DNA of 64,000 bases from Apricaphanius iberus (lineage: Eukaryota > Chordata > Actinopteri > Cyprinodontiformes > Aphaniidae): NCBI GenBank assembly GCA_028564705.1, contig JAPXFQ010001948.1, forward strand, positions 310,001 to 374,000, written 5' to 3'. Shown piece by piece: positions 22,956-47,028 of this stretch. Position 1 is the stretch's first letter. Each line of letters starts with the position of its first letter. A program made the position numbers and the translations under genes. The notes below the pieces were generated by a model that was not told where the DNA came from, did no database searches, and worked only from the letters and a program-made list of their open reading frames with translations.

Positions 22956-23964
22956 TTTTTATTTGCAAATTTTGGTGTCAAGTATTTCGTCACCTACAAA
23001 CGAGCTAGATTTCTGGTTCTCATAGACCTGTAACTTCTTCTGTAAGAGGCTTCTCCGTCCTCCACTTGTTACCTGTATTAACTGCACCTGATTGAACTAG
23101 TTTTCAGTATAAAAGACACCTGTCCACAACCTCAGATGATTACACTCAAAACTCCACTATGGCCAAGATCAGAGAGCTGTCAAGGGACGGCAGAAACAAA
23201 ATTGTAGACCCACACCAGGCCGGTGGCTTCACACACAAGATCTCACCTTGTGGGGTAAAATTATGATCACAAGAACGGTAAGCAACAATCCCAGAACCAC
23301 ATGTGGGGACCTAGTGAATGACCTGCAAAGAGCTGGGAACAAAGTAACAAAGGCTATCATCGGTAACACACTACGCCTCCAGGCACTCGGATCCTACAGT
23401 GCCCGACGTGTCCCCCTGCTTAAGCCAGTACGTGAAGTGGCTGGGTCTTTCAGCATGACGATGATCCCAAACACACCACCCCGGTGATGAAGGAGTGGCT
23501 TTGCAAGAAGCATTTTGAGGTCCTGGAGTGGCCTAGCCTGTCTCTAGATCTCAACCCCACAGAAAAACTTTGGAGGGAGTTAAAACTTTGTATTTCCAAG
23601 CAACCGCCCCAAAGCATCACTGCTCTGGAGGAGACTTGAATGGAGGAATGGGCCAAAATAGCAGCAACAATGTATAAAAACCTGGTGAAGACTTACAGAA
23701 AATGATTGATCTCTGTCATTGCCATCAAAGGGTATATAACAAAGTATTTGGATGGACTTTTATTGACCAAATACTTATTTTTCGCCATAATTTGCAAATA
23801 AATTCTTTAAAAATCAGAACACTTGATTTTCTGGATGTTTTTTTTTTCCCTCATTCTGTCTCTCACAGTTGAGGTATACCTATGAGGAAAATTACAGGCC
23901 TCATCTTTTTAAGTTGGACAGCTTGCATATTTGGTGGTTGACTAAATACTTTTTTGTACTACAG
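22765..23964 (+). mobile_element. Tc1-like transposon, internally deleted
   Basis: The ends are inverted copies: left 'CAGTGGGGCAAAAAAGTATT', and the right end reads in complement 'CTGTAGTACAAAAAAGTATT'; both continue into 'TTnGTCAnCCACC'. A TA follows the right end. The + strand holds Tc1 transposase fragments: 'MAKIRELSRDGRNKIVD' at 23159, 'NNPRTTCGDLVNDLQRAG' with 'SARRVPLLKP' at 23290-23430, and '[18 protein letters not shown]' at about 23530-23585. Internal segments are missing, and stops and frameshifts are present. A (TA)n run at 22917-22947 has expanded near the left end. Confidence 0.85.
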
Positions 23965-24029
23965 TATCTGTTGATGGTAATTTTTATATAAGACAAAATT
24001 ATTTTATAGCACTCTTCAGCAGCAAAGCA

Positions 24030-24650
24030 ATTTAAGGTAGGGTCCAACCAGTATTTCGGCCGGGCAATATTATCGGCTGATTTGGGGGTTATGGATATTA
24101 TCGGCTATTGGTAAAAAAAAATGTTGGATTTTTTTTTTTTTTTTTTGCAGAGGGGAAGGCAACTTATATATTATTTGGAATCCACAGTAAGTTATTGAGA
24201 TTGTTCTTTGGTGTGTAGAATAGAATAGAACAATCCTTTGTCCCACAAGGGGAAACAAGGTTGTAATAGCAGCAAAAGCAACACAATTTCACATTAGAAT
24301 ATATAATATGTATATTTTACATTATGTAAATAGTTACAAAAACAGAGTACTGTGCAGTTATCAAGTAAAAAAAATACAGATAAAGTGGCATACCCGGGTT
24401 GTAATGTGCAACAAAGCAGAATACTTAAAGATGTTTAAATAATTAAATATGTACAGAATGTGCTGAATAGACCGTGGAGAAACATGACCATGAAAATGGG
24501 CAGAGAATGCAGAGTTTAAGCGTAAGGTACTTTTTTTTTTTTTTTTTTACTGGAGGGGAATTTATCGGCCATTATATCGACTATTCCCCTTTGCTACCGT
24601 TTTATATCGGTATTGGACCCCAAAAATCCATATCTGTCGAGCCCTAGTTT
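24030..24650. mobile_element. Degenerate inverted-repeat element with TATCGGC-rich ends
   Basis: The left end reads 'AGGGTCCAACCAGTATTTCG' with 'ATTATCGGCTGATTTGGGGG'; the right end reads 'TTTATCGGCCATTATATCGA' with 'ATCGGTATTGGACCCCAAAA'. The complement of the right end, TTGGGGTCCAATACCGATAT, mirrors the left. A tail-type repeat (24215-24450) has been inserted between the ends. Confidence 0.5.
24215..24450. repeat. LINE-tail-like repeat, family C, copy 1
   Basis: 'TAGAATAGAACAATCCTTTG', 'CCCACAAGGGGAAACAAGGT', then 'TTACAAAAACAGAGTACTGT'. The same order of boxes recurs at 24998-25165, so this is a family with two copies 800 bases apart. It resembles the 3' tails of fish LINE elements read in antisense. 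Confidence 0.6.
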
Positions 24651-24652
24651 GA

Positions 24653-24900
24653 GGTGCTTTACAAAAACGGGAAAAAGAAGTGTTGAAATAAAACTTGTGA
24701 TCCAGTTGTGATTAAGCAATTCGCAGCTCTAAACAAAAGGGACTTTAGCCTTGATTTAAAGCAGCTGTATTTCAACATTTTTGTGGAAGTTTGTTCCAGA
24801 CTAGAAGAACATAAAAACTGAAAGCTGGCTCCCCACGTTTGGTTCTTAGTCGAGAGATGCAGAGTGGACTTGAATCAGAGTATCTGAGTTGTCCAGAGGG
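24653..24900. repeat. Family A retroposon-like repeat, copy 3
   Basis: 'GGTGCTTTACAAAAACGG', 'CGCAGCTCTAAACAAAAGGG' and 'ACTGAAAGCTGGCTCCCCAC' match, in the same order, the corresponding boxes at 2010-2400. Confidence 0.65.
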
Positions 24901-24997
24901 TTGATACGTCATCTCAAATGTAGAGTGAGGAACATAAATATTTAAACACGATTTCGTCACCTTTCCATCCCCTAGTCACATTCCAACTACTGCAGTA

Positions 24998-25165
24998 GAA
25001 TAGAATAATCCTTTAATTTTCCCACGAGGGGAAATTTGGTTGTAACAGCAGAAAAAACAGAGCAGAGCACAGAACAGAAACACATAATTTTTACAGAAAA
25101 ATACATAATGGAAATATTTACAAAAACAGAGTATTTGTTCAGTTATTAAGATTAAAGTACAGATA
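24998..25165. repeat. LINE-tail-like repeat, family C, copy 2
   Basis: 'TAGAATAGAATAATCCTTTA', 'CCCACGAGGGGAAATTTGGT' and 'TTTACAAAAACAGAGTATTT' parallel the copy at 24215-24450. Confidence 0.6.
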
Positions 25166-25171
25166 AAGGGG

Positions 25172-25330
25172 TAAGACCAAAGAGCTGTCAAAAGACACCA
25201 GAGACAAAATTATAGACCTCCGTGAGGTTGGAAAGGGCTACAGGGCAATTGCCAAGCAACCTGGTGAAAATAGATCAACTGTTGGAGTGCTTTTTAGAAA
25301 ACTGATCAGCTTAAAGAGCTATAGACGAGT
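25172..25330 (+). mobile_element. Tc1-like transposase 5' fragment
   Basis: The + strand reads '[20 protein letters not shown]' followed by '[18 protein letters not shown]', the N-terminal helix-turn-helix region of a Tc1 transposase. Nothing of the catalytic domain follows, and no inverted ends are seen. Confidence 0.75.
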
Positions 25331-26029
25331 GGGAAAAGACAAACACATTGAGTAAACAATGCAGAGAGTGTTCTCAGTCGCACACTGACAACACTCTCTG
25401 CAAAGAACACCAGGCACACACGAACGCGGAAAACACACGTCTGTGAGGCTTATGCGGCATGAGGCCATAGGCTAAAATATTCAGAATAGATTACGTGCGG
25501 ATTTTCAAAGATGTCTCGTCTATGTGCAATTTTATTTTTGTCGGATTAATTGTGGAGGATTTTGCTGTTTTTTAAACCCAGTAGGCTTAGACATAGTCTA
25601 TTAGTCAATCAATATAAATCACAACTTGAAGAACAAATCATGGTAACTGATTAACTGTTATGCTTATAAAATTAATAAAATAAATAGATTAAAATTAAAC
25701 GTGTTGGGATAAGTTTCTGGCTGTTGAAATTTTATATTTTTAGAGAAATAGCCAATAAATTTTAAGAGAACATTTGCTTAAATTTCTTAGTGTGGTTGGA
25801 TTGTTGTTCAGACGAGCCATGCAAGCAACTTTAATTAACTATTTGTCATCCCACTCCTAAATTTGCAATTAAATGAGCAGATAAAAATGTTTAAAGGTGT
25901 TTAGGGTTCATCTGCAATATCCCCTTACAGTCACTTTAGAAAAAAAAATTGTAAATACATTATTGGAAGCTCATCAAACCTCATTTTGTTCTCAGCATCG
26001 TCATTGTGTTAGATCACACTGCATCTTGT

Positions 26030-26235
26030 TAAGGAAAGGCAATTTAATTCGTACAGCCCACTTTCAAAACAAGGCCATTCAAGGTGCTTTACATGATTAA
26101 AAGTAGAACACAGAAAAGAGAGCATAAATCACTTTGAAGACTAAAATACAAAAAAAAGCATTTCCAATAAAACGATAAAGACAATAATTTGCATGAAAAT
26201 TAAAAACAAGCAAGTGAAAAGCAATAATAGGATCA
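26030..26235. repeat. Family A retroposon-like repeat, copy 4
   Basis: 'CGTACAGCCCACTTTCAAAA' then 'TTCAAGGTGCTTTACATGAT' and an A-rich run, as in copies 1 and 2. Confidence 0.6.
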
Positions 26236-27064
26236 GTTACACAAGTTGCGTACACGTTATTTCCTATGTGGATGCATTACATTGCAGCTTTTTGTAGCCT
26301 AACTTACAGAAATGATGCATTAATGTGTTTATTGTGAATGAAGCATTTCAAGTTTAACATATGACCATTCTGGACGACCCCCTCACTAAAAGAACCACAC
26401 CTCGCCGCGAGTAGGGCGGCTCGGCCCGTGGTGAATAACGCCCTGTGACCCTTATTTTAATCTATGAAAGTTGGCAACCCTAGTGTCACCCCTAGAATCT
26501 GATGGGCCACCCCAGGTGCAAACCCCCTGTGGTGTTCTCAATGAGGTCTTACGCTTGTTTTTCAACATGAAGGTTTATGAATGTTCCAATTTTGACATTA
26601 CTAGAGAGGAAAGTTGACTTACTACATTTGTGGTTTGTACTGACTATTGCAAGTAGTCTGATGTTGTAGCTCTATGCTTTAGAATACATTTAGTTTCGGC
26701 AATTATTTTACAAGAGGGAAAATGTCTTATTTTAAAAGAGTTATCATAAAGAAGGCGCTGGGACATACATTTCTTTTTTTTTACCGCAGATCCTTGATTT
26801 ACAGGTGCCACCCCAGAAGAACTAGCTGCCCCTCCTGTGCCACCCCTGAAAAAAAACATCTGGACCCGCCCCTGGTTCAAATACTTATGTCCAGCATTAA
26901 ATACAATTAAATTATTTGAAATTAATAGTACGTGAATGGCTTTTTCTCACTGTGGAAATGCACCTACAATGTGAATTTCAGACCCCTCCAAATTTCTAAA
27001 TGGGAGAACTTGCAAAATCGTCACAGAATTTTGGTGCCAAATAAACCAGTGATTTATAAACTAG

Positions 27065-27400
27065 TAAAAGTATTTTGCAGTCTATTCTCTGAGCTACCAG
27101 GTTCCAGTTAGGACTTAAAACTGGTGCGATGTGCTCTACATTCCTGGTTCTAGTGAGGAAGCGAACAGCAGCTTTCTGGATCAGCTGTCGTATTCACTTT
27201 TACAAAGACCTGTGAGGACGCTGTTGGAGTAATCGGTTCAACTAAAGGTAAACATGTGGACTATTCAGATTAATAGACACGTAGATCTACTGATTCTTTC
27301 AATCCATCTCCTCAACGTTTGAATGTGTCACCTGTAGACACTGTAATGTAGAGCCGAGTATCACTAGCATAGCTGTGAAGCAGAAGCAGATTTGCATTGC
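27065..27400. repeat. Dispersed repeat, high-copy teleost type
   Basis: 'GAGCTACCAGGTTCCAGTTA', 'GAAGCGAACAGCAGCTTTCT' and 'AGGACGCTGTTGGAGTAATC' are phrases of the same kind of dispersed repeat as 11385-12180. No coding potential. Confidence 0.45.
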
Positions 27401-28040
27401 GAAAACGTTTTTCTGCCTGATTCGCGCAACCGATTAGCGTGAAAGAGGCATTTGAGGCTCACAAGATAAATACTGCCTCATTTTATGTGGTCCATTTTGT
27501 ACATTCGAGTGTGCTTTATTGCGTCTACCGCTCAAGTTGAAAAATCTGAACTTTCGCTTCAATTCGTGCCGCCTCAACCAATCAGGTCAGTATCAGTTAT
27601 GGCTAATCACCACAACCTACATGACACCAGCTGTTTTCTATACAGAGTGAGGAATAAAAAAATAAAACATTGTAAAGAGCTAAACTATTTGGAAAGGAAA
27701 GCTCTTAAGAGGTTTGTCTGTGGCTCTTTAAAGAGCTGTTGTGGCTACAAAGGCACCGCTCTCTCTCCTGAGAAGTAGACCATCAACAGCTTCCTCACCC
27801 GGACAGCCTCTCTGGAAGAGTAAACAAGACTCAGGCCTGGCAACAGCTGCACTGCAGCACGTTCCGCGCCGCTCACATATTATATTATACACTTTTACTA
27901 ATCTCAGACAGATGGACAGCCGCTCAGTATTGTAGTTGGTGTTTTGGTGGGGGCGGCTTGGACCTACGCGGGACAACAGCTCCTCAAACTGGACCTGCCG
28001 ACGTGGCTAGGGACTGGTATTTACGGATCCCGCCGCTGCC

Positions 28041-28160
28041 GTTTGACTGGGTCTTTAGCTTTCCCATATTGATCCCGCGCTGGAGCGGTCCCAGATCCGC
28101 CTGAGGCCAGGCAAAACATTTCATGCGATCAGTTCGGAGACTAGAGTCCACCGGCAGCCG
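28041..28160 (+). repeat. Direct repeat, copy 1 (about 115 bp)
   Basis: Starts with 'TTGACTGGGTCTTTAGC' and ends with 'GACTAGAGTCCACCGGCAG'. A second copy in the same orientation lies at 28466-28575. The unit is GC-rich compared with its surroundings and is not recognised. Confidence 0.7.
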
Positions 28161-28465
28161 CGTTCCACATGGTGGGCTCGATTGAGATGGTGCTCCACCT
28201 AGGTTGTGGATCCCTCTGCCTGTGTTCTGACAAAAAAGCATACTCATCACAATCACATACTTTCAGTAAGTGCGCAGCAGTACAAAAACGTACTTTTCCC
28301 TTTGGTGTTTAAAATCTGTTCAAATCAACTTAAATTGGATATATTTTAGGTTTAGTCATTTAAAAGAAAGTATATTTATTCTTCTGTGACCTTAGGGTGA
28401 GAACATAAAACTTGTGGGTTGGTTAAAATTGGTGGCTCAGTGTACTGTTTTGTTAGAACACCAGT

Positions 28466-28575
28466 GCTTGACTGGGTCTTTAGCTCCCAGATTCCCCGCT
28501 GGAGTGGTCCCCGCTCCACCTGAGGGCAGGCTAATGCGGTCAGCTCTGAGACCAGAGTCCACTGGGAGCTCCCAG
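28466..28575 (+). repeat. Direct repeat, copy 2 (about 110 bp)
   Basis: 'TTGACTGGGTCTTTAGC' through 'GACCAGAGTCCACTGGGAG'. It is the same unit as 28041-28160 with substitutions and small gaps, about 425 bases downstream. Confidence 0.7.
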
Positions 28576-29189
28576 AGGATCGGGAGAAGGAGGGAGGAGG
28601 AGGCAGTCAGCCTCCTACTATGGAACGGTCCTGGTCAGGGTCAACCAACTAGTCCACGCGCTTAAAAATGGCATTATTTTGGAGTGCGACCAATTCGCTT
28701 TGGACACACTTCGAGGTGCAAATGTTCAAGCGTCCAGCTAGGGGCGTGCAGCGCATTTTGATGCTTTTGGTGTGAGCGTACCTTGGGCCAGCTCTGAATA
28801 GGAGGGACACTAAGATGGAGCCTTGGGTTACCCCTCATGTGTTACCTAAAGACAAGCACACACACACATTTATGAATATAGCCAGAGTTTAGGTGGTGGG
28901 ACTGCTTGTGGGAAACACAAACGCCCCAGACACATCAATACAGTATGCCTTTTCTGATCCAAAAGAAAATAACATTTAAAACTTCCCACCAAGTAGATGC
29001 TTTATCATTTTTAAAATAACAGGGTTGTGGTGCCTAAATATAATGCCTGATTGGGTTATCTGCAAACAGATGCGCATAACTGGGAACAGGTTTTGGATTT
29101 TGTAAACAGATTATAACTTCATTCTATTCAACACGTTGCTTCCTATATAGTAACGGCTTCAAAACAGATGTTTTGACTAATGCACGATT

Positions 29190-29720
29190 CTCGTCACCGA
29201 CCTAGACTAGTTGGCGCAGCGGTGTTGAGTCAACGCTGCATCTTGGAGGCAGCAGCAGCAACATCAGCATCATCTCTGGTGCGATGTGGCACAGAGGGGA
29301 TGACATAGCGACGGCATCGGCTACCCGAGCAGCTGCCTCAGAGCGCATCTTCCTCTTTAAGTCGGTTTAACTAGTTCCGTTAGATAACGCTGTGCGTGTG
29401 TGTGTGTGTGTTTTCTGCGCCGTCTGCTTTCTCGCATCAGTTGCCATCGGGGCAGAGCGGAGCTAACCTCGCGGAGATTTCGATCACATTTGCTGCTGCT
29501 GTTTGCTAGCTCGCCGCTACCCTTCAAACATTCAAGCGGCCACAAATAAAACATGCGGAGCATCGAGGCCGAGACCCCTGGGATATCTTTAAACGCTTCC
29601 CGCAGGACACGACCCACGGCTGGACGCTGACTGGACTCTGTAAATAATTCCCTTTTTTTTTTCTTTTTTTTTATCAGAACAACGCTCAAACTCAGCTAGC
29701 TATGGGTTCGCGCTTATTGG
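29190..29720 (+). promoter_or_regulatory. GC/CpG-rich candidate promoter, possibly of tlcd3b
   Basis: A CpG-richer island of about 500 bases in AT-rich DNA with (CAG/CAACAT)-type repeats, a (GT)n run at 29394-29411 and no convincing reading frame. It is the only such island between maz and the first tlcd3b coding exon at 34898, so it could carry a non-coding first exon of tlcd3b. A link by a splice junction is not shown. Confidence 0.3.
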
Positions 29721-30559
29721 CTGAACTGCGGCAGCTGGCTGCCACGAAAAAGCAACAAGCTAATAAAGAACAACCCCAGTTGTATTTTCCGTATTAATTG
29801 GTCATAATCATTAAAATAAGTTGAAGTGGGTTTATAAGTTATTTTTTAATTAAATAACCCTAATAGTGTTTGCATTAATGGTTCCCAACAACATCGTGGC
29901 TAACTCGGTTAGCCGCTAACATTCGTAGCATCGTCATTGTTAGCAGACAGTCGGTAATTTCAGTGTTGACCTCCTCATTCTGTTGTACACGGAGCAAGCT
30001 TTCTTTCAGCCTACTTTTACGGGTTTTAAAATTACATTTGTATTTATTTAATTGGTCACCGACTGGTTTGCATCTTATCTAGGGCAGGTTTAACCTCACT
30101 AGCTGGTGAATTGGATTAAAAAGAAGACGCAGCGCACAGCTAAATTAGCGTAACTCCACGATATTGTATCTCTAGTTTCTGCCTTTTCATCTTCCCAGAT
30201 TGGTTAATTACCTCTTATTTTACGTTAACCAAAAGCTTTCTGTCAGCCCTGATTTACGTTAACATGTTAACAGTTTTGTGGTTAGCTTCACCTCCCGTAC
30301 AGGTGACACTAACGTTTTCCTGCATGAACAATGAGCTCTCCCATCTAGTTTAAGTATTTTTTCGATGTTTTAAAAAGAAACCAAGAAGAAAAAACGCATT
30401 GCGCATTTAGCTAGTGGTGTTGAACCTTTTCTTTTTTAATGAGTCAGCTGGTGTAGCCTAAGCTAACTGTAATATTTGTAATGGGGGATAGATAGGAAGC
30501 TGGTAAATTGTATTATTCAGGAGGATTCAGATCGTAATATTATTTTTTGTGTGTATCTC

Positions 30560-30705
30560 ACTGAGGCTCAGAGGAGGTTAGAGTATCGCTACTTCCACAT
30601 GTTTTTATTCGGTTAAAAGTAAAAGTAACAAGCCAAGAAATTACTTGAGTAAAAAAGTAGTAAATAAAAATGTTACTTGAGTACTAAGTAACTGACCATA
30701 ACAGC
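30560..30705. repeat. Fragment of a 'TTACTTGAGTA'-type dispersed repeat
   Basis: 'AAAAGTAAAAGTAACAAGCC' and 'TTACTTGAGTACTAAGTAAC' are typical of a widespread small DNA-transposon family in fish. Only a piece is present. Confidence 0.35.
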
Positions 30706-32554
30706 TGATTTAAGATTTTCTTTTTAATCTTCACATTTTCATTATATTTTTAGGAACTCTACAGCACTTTTTTTTTTTTTACAGTTTGCAAAACAGCTTT
30801 TCTCAAGTTTGTCCAAAAACGGAAGCCAAAGATTGTTCATCGTTAAATTCTTCATGTGTGCACAAGTACTGAATTGCAAAAGAAAGTACAAAAAAAACAA
30901 TAAAACAGATTAAATAAAATTCACACAAAAAACACTGTAGCTTTGAACCGGGGTATAAATCCTTCCTTTCATTGTCCAACCGGACTTTTCATTAGTATCA
31001 GGTCCCTACTGTAAGCAACTGATCATACATTGTACCTGTGCTTATAGTCTTGCTGCGCCAACATTATTTCTACACAGAATCCAATCTAGCTCTTTCTATA
31101 TATTGTAACCATCCTTTCCAAATATAAAGTTCTGTGTCCAAATTAAAGGGAAAAGTTTTTTCATGTTAAATATGCTGAGCATCACTTTTGATTTGCCCTA
31201 ACTGCGCCACAAAGTCTCCAGCGTTTTGTATTTCCATATTTTCTTTGTGCTGGGGTTACAAAGTATCTTCCTGTAATCTTCCACACATACTCTCTCCAAA
31301 TACTTATCTGGTTGTCTCCATTGGAGCTAACTTATTTGTTTCCAGTCTTCTGTTGTGCTATGTCGGCTTCCCTTTCCCACTTCTCCTTTAAATAGATTGT
31401 GGTAATGCTCTTTCAAATGACTTTCTGAACAATCTGTGATTTATACGCCTCAATCAAAATTTGAATCCTTCCTTCCCAGGCTGTATAAAAATATATGTAT
31501 ATTTAATTCTTGCTCTAGTTAAGATCATAGTTGTAAATAGCTATTGAAGCCCTGATCCTAAAACTACACAATGACTTTGTTTTTAATAATCTCCCAATGC
31601 GTCATTGGTTCATTCTCACACAATTTGAATCTCTTATCTGATTTATTGGGTGTAACGACTAAAATTAATTGAAATATCAGGCTCAATTGAAATCTGCAAC
31701 CTCCAACACGGAGAAGCCAAGATGTCTTGGGGACAGACTCATGACTATCATGACATACTAACGGCTCAATATCCAGGTAGCACAGAGGATATTTCACAGT
31801 AATAAGCCCTGGTTGACATGAGCAGTTGCTAACAAGCACTGCTAATCCACCTCCTTTGCTTTTGCCGCTCCTCTTTTAATCTCTTCTATAGCTGTATGGT
31901 TATAAAGCCGGGCAGAGGGACTTTGGAGTCGGGGATATGATCCTTGCCTGTTATGACGGATGGAAGAGATAGTTTGACGTTCCTCCTTCTCTCTCTGCTC
32001 TTTGCTCCCGCTCTGCATCCACAAAGCCTCCTTTTCAACCCTCCTGGGATTTAGGGTCATAGTTCAGGTGTTGATTGAGTTCAAGAGATGCTAATCGGCT
32101 GATCCCAGTTTTAAAAACAAAACCTTGATAACACGGTTTTGTGTCATTGGTTCGTTGTAGTCCTGAGCTGTTTTTCTTCCTTGTCATTCTAACCATCTTC
32201 CTTTAATGCATGGAGATATTTTGGGTTAAATGGTTGAAAGTTCTAATACGTGTGTTGCCGTTTGAGGGATTTGGCTTCATATTTTCTGCAGTTGGTCTCA
32301 CAATAAGCTCTGGAATACTTTGAAATAAATAAAATGAATGTTCAATGCAGGGAGTGAAACATGCCAAGATGTTTTATTTGTCAATGATCTCTTCTTTTTC
32401 TTGTTCTTTTTTTGATCACATATTTTGATTTTTCGTGTACAACACGGCCAAAAGGGTTTAGGCAGAAGTGAATACTTATTATGCCTAACCTAGTTTACAT
32501 ACTTCCACGAGAAAAGAAACACGAACATTTATACGGTAATAAAAAGTATAAAAC

Positions 32555-32778
32555 GGGGGTATGCAACTCCAGTCCTCGAGGTCCGGTGTCCTGCAGCTTT
32601 TAGGTGTGTCTCTGCTTCAACACACCTGGGTCGAATAATGAGGTCATCAGAAGGACTCTGGAGAACTTGACTCTATACTGAGGAGGTGAATAAGCTATTG
32701 GATTCAGGTGTGTTGAAGCAGAGACACCTAAAAGCTGCAGGACACCGGACCTCGGGGACTGGAGTTGCAGACCTTTGG
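32555..32778. mobile_element. Palindromic hAT-type MITE, nearly intact
   Basis: About 224 bases that fold back almost end to end. The left arm reads 'TGCAACTCCAGTCCTCGAGG', 'GTCCTGCAGCTTTTAGGTGT' and 'CTTCAACACACCT'. The right arm is their inverse: 'AGGTGTGTTGAAGC', 'ACCTAAAAGCTGCAGGAC', 'CTCGGGGACTGGAGTTGCA'. Decayed relatives lie at 7930-8145 and 55438-55605. It has no coding capacity. Confidence 0.85.
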
Positions 32779-32899
32779 TATAATGTGTCAAACGAAAAAG
32801 AAATAACCTTACATTTGGAATTGGTTTTAACTTAAATATCGGTAATTCCATTAGATATTTTACATAAGTCGTTTTCAAATAAATCACATCATTTTATTT

Positions 32900-33450
32900 A
32901 GTTTTATCCGTTAAGGATCTGATGAAGTTTCTTCATTAGTTTCTTTATTTATTCATCTGGAGTTTATATATTTTTGAATTTTGATAGATTTATACATCTT
33001 TTTGAAAGCTTTTAATGTTTTGACTGATCTTCAAACTCTTTCCACCTCTTACCGAGATACACTGACTTTTTAAAAATTAGTTCTAGCTTTTACTTTTTCG
33101 AAAATGGCCAATTCCTCTGAGGTTACGCTGACTATTCCTGAGTTCTAAAAGCTCCTGGAAGTAAGAAGGGAGAAGATTATTATGTGCCTTGTACACTATT
33201 ACTAATGTATTAAGGTCAACGAGATCATGGATTTTTAATAGGATTAGCTCTGCAAAATAAGGGGTGTGTTGGTGCATGGAAATCGGCATTAATGATGATT
33301 CTTATTGCCTTCTTTTGGAGTAGAAAATTAGGTTGAGTGTTGGGTTTGTATTTTCTTCACCATATTTCCAAGTCATATGTAAGGAAATACGAGGGAGTTA
33401 TATTTTCTATCTCTTAATGTGGCTGTTTGGACCTCATCCAATGGACTGTC
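32900..33450 (-). mobile_element. Antisense LINE fragment, reverse transcriptase C-terminus
   Basis: The minus strand at 33083-33289 encodes 'HQHTPYFAELILLKIHDLVD', then 'LNTLVIVYKAHNNLLPSYF', the block found near the C-terminus of many fish non-LTR reverse transcriptases. After a stop the same strand continues 'SVYLGKRWKEFEDQSK', the next conserved block. It is a 5'-truncated, frame-broken relic. Confidence 0.65.
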
Positions 33451-34897
33451 TTTCCTCCTGTCTTGCAAACTGACATTAATTTCTGCTGGTTTTAGGTTAA
33501 AGTGTGTAGTTTCCTGACAATGGGGGGGCACTACATACTTAAATCATTGCAAGCAAGTGGTATTTTTGTGTTCGAGTGGCGACAGATGGACATACAGGCC
33601 AAAAATCGCAATTGCGCAATTTTCTGTGTAGTTCAACCTCCAGAGAAAATATGCAGCAAAATGAGAAGCACAAACAGACTCTTTGATCACAGGCAGCGAC
33701 TAAAGAGGTAAATGTGTAAAACAACATTTGTGAAAGGCAAAAGCTTTCCGCATTTTGTAGGTTAGTGAGATCATACACATATTTTTGTAAATGAATGAAT
33801 ATCGGCTGACGTAGAAGAAAAATGCCAGCCCCCAAACACTAGGACCCACACCCATGTATTTTAGACCCACTTTTTATGGTTATATGCTATGAAGCCGCCA
33901 ATACTTTTCAATGATTGGGCATCATTTTATTCATTTTCAACAATATTTTGACTGATATTTCCAGAGATTAATGGTTAAAAAAAACTACACGCTGTCATTT
34001 TAAATAGATTTCCAATTAAACCGTTCTTGTTCAGATTTAGTCCGGTTGTATTGGGATCATGTTTAACTTGCAATATGCTAACAGAGGCGTGCATAGTCTT
34101 AATATATCGAAGTAATTCATGATGTGACCTTTGGGTTCACTTCCTGTGACATTCACTTTGTGGACGCCTTACTGTCAAGTATGCTTTAGTCTTGTAATGA
34201 GCAGGATTTTTTACTCTTAAGCGATAAATATCAGTCTATACTGTTTTCAGATGTTTTAACAAACTACCAGAACTTCATCTTTTATTGTGTTGTTCATGTT
34301 TGCCATTGGTCCGTGGCTCTTTGGTCCCTCTCAGCCTATTAATAGGGGGCTTAGTTTCTCCACATGATGCTTGGTGTCGTAATTTTTATGTAAGGACCCA
34401 ATACTATTTTTGTTATGCTTTAAAAAGGGTCAACTGTCTGCGAGAGCTGCTGCTGATCAGCCATCTCGTTTTGACAAATTGGAGAAACTACCAAAGAAAA
34501 GGTGGGCATAGGTTTTCATCACTGCGAGAGGAGATTTAACCGGGAAAATACTCTGGATATGTTGTAATGTTTGAGTAACTTTGCAATTTACTCAAAGCAT
34601 ATGAAATACATGCAGGTTATTGATGGAAGTAATCTTCAGTTTTTTTTTAATCCAGTGAATAATACTGCCTGCTTACTTTTACTGCGTTCCTGAACTCCTC
34701 AGCTTAATGTATAGCCCCATATGTTGGACTACGATAGTGTGTTCCTTTCTCTTATCTCTCTAAGTGCAGCCAAATGTTTCCAGAGCGATCACTCATCCTC
34801 TCCGTCATGGTTTTGTATTTTTCAGAGAGAGCGACAGATCTCAAGCACCAGATTGTCTGCCGAACTTCTTGCCTCCTAAGACAGATCGCCAGGGACC

Positions 34898-47028
<12,131 letters not shown>

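Larger units (their letters stand above)
29721..34897. other. Intergenic or tlcd3b 5' region
   Basis: Mostly AT-rich. It holds the repeat fragments and the MITE listed separately. Minus-strand frames at 31564-32060 look like decayed LINE sequence but could not be assigned. No coding exon was found. Confidence 0.4.

Noticed and set aside
31564..32060. Two neighbouring minus strand frames (91 and 72 codons) as a possible gene
   Set aside because: Separated by stops with no splice signals that I trust; composition suggests decayed transposon sequence. Left unassigned.
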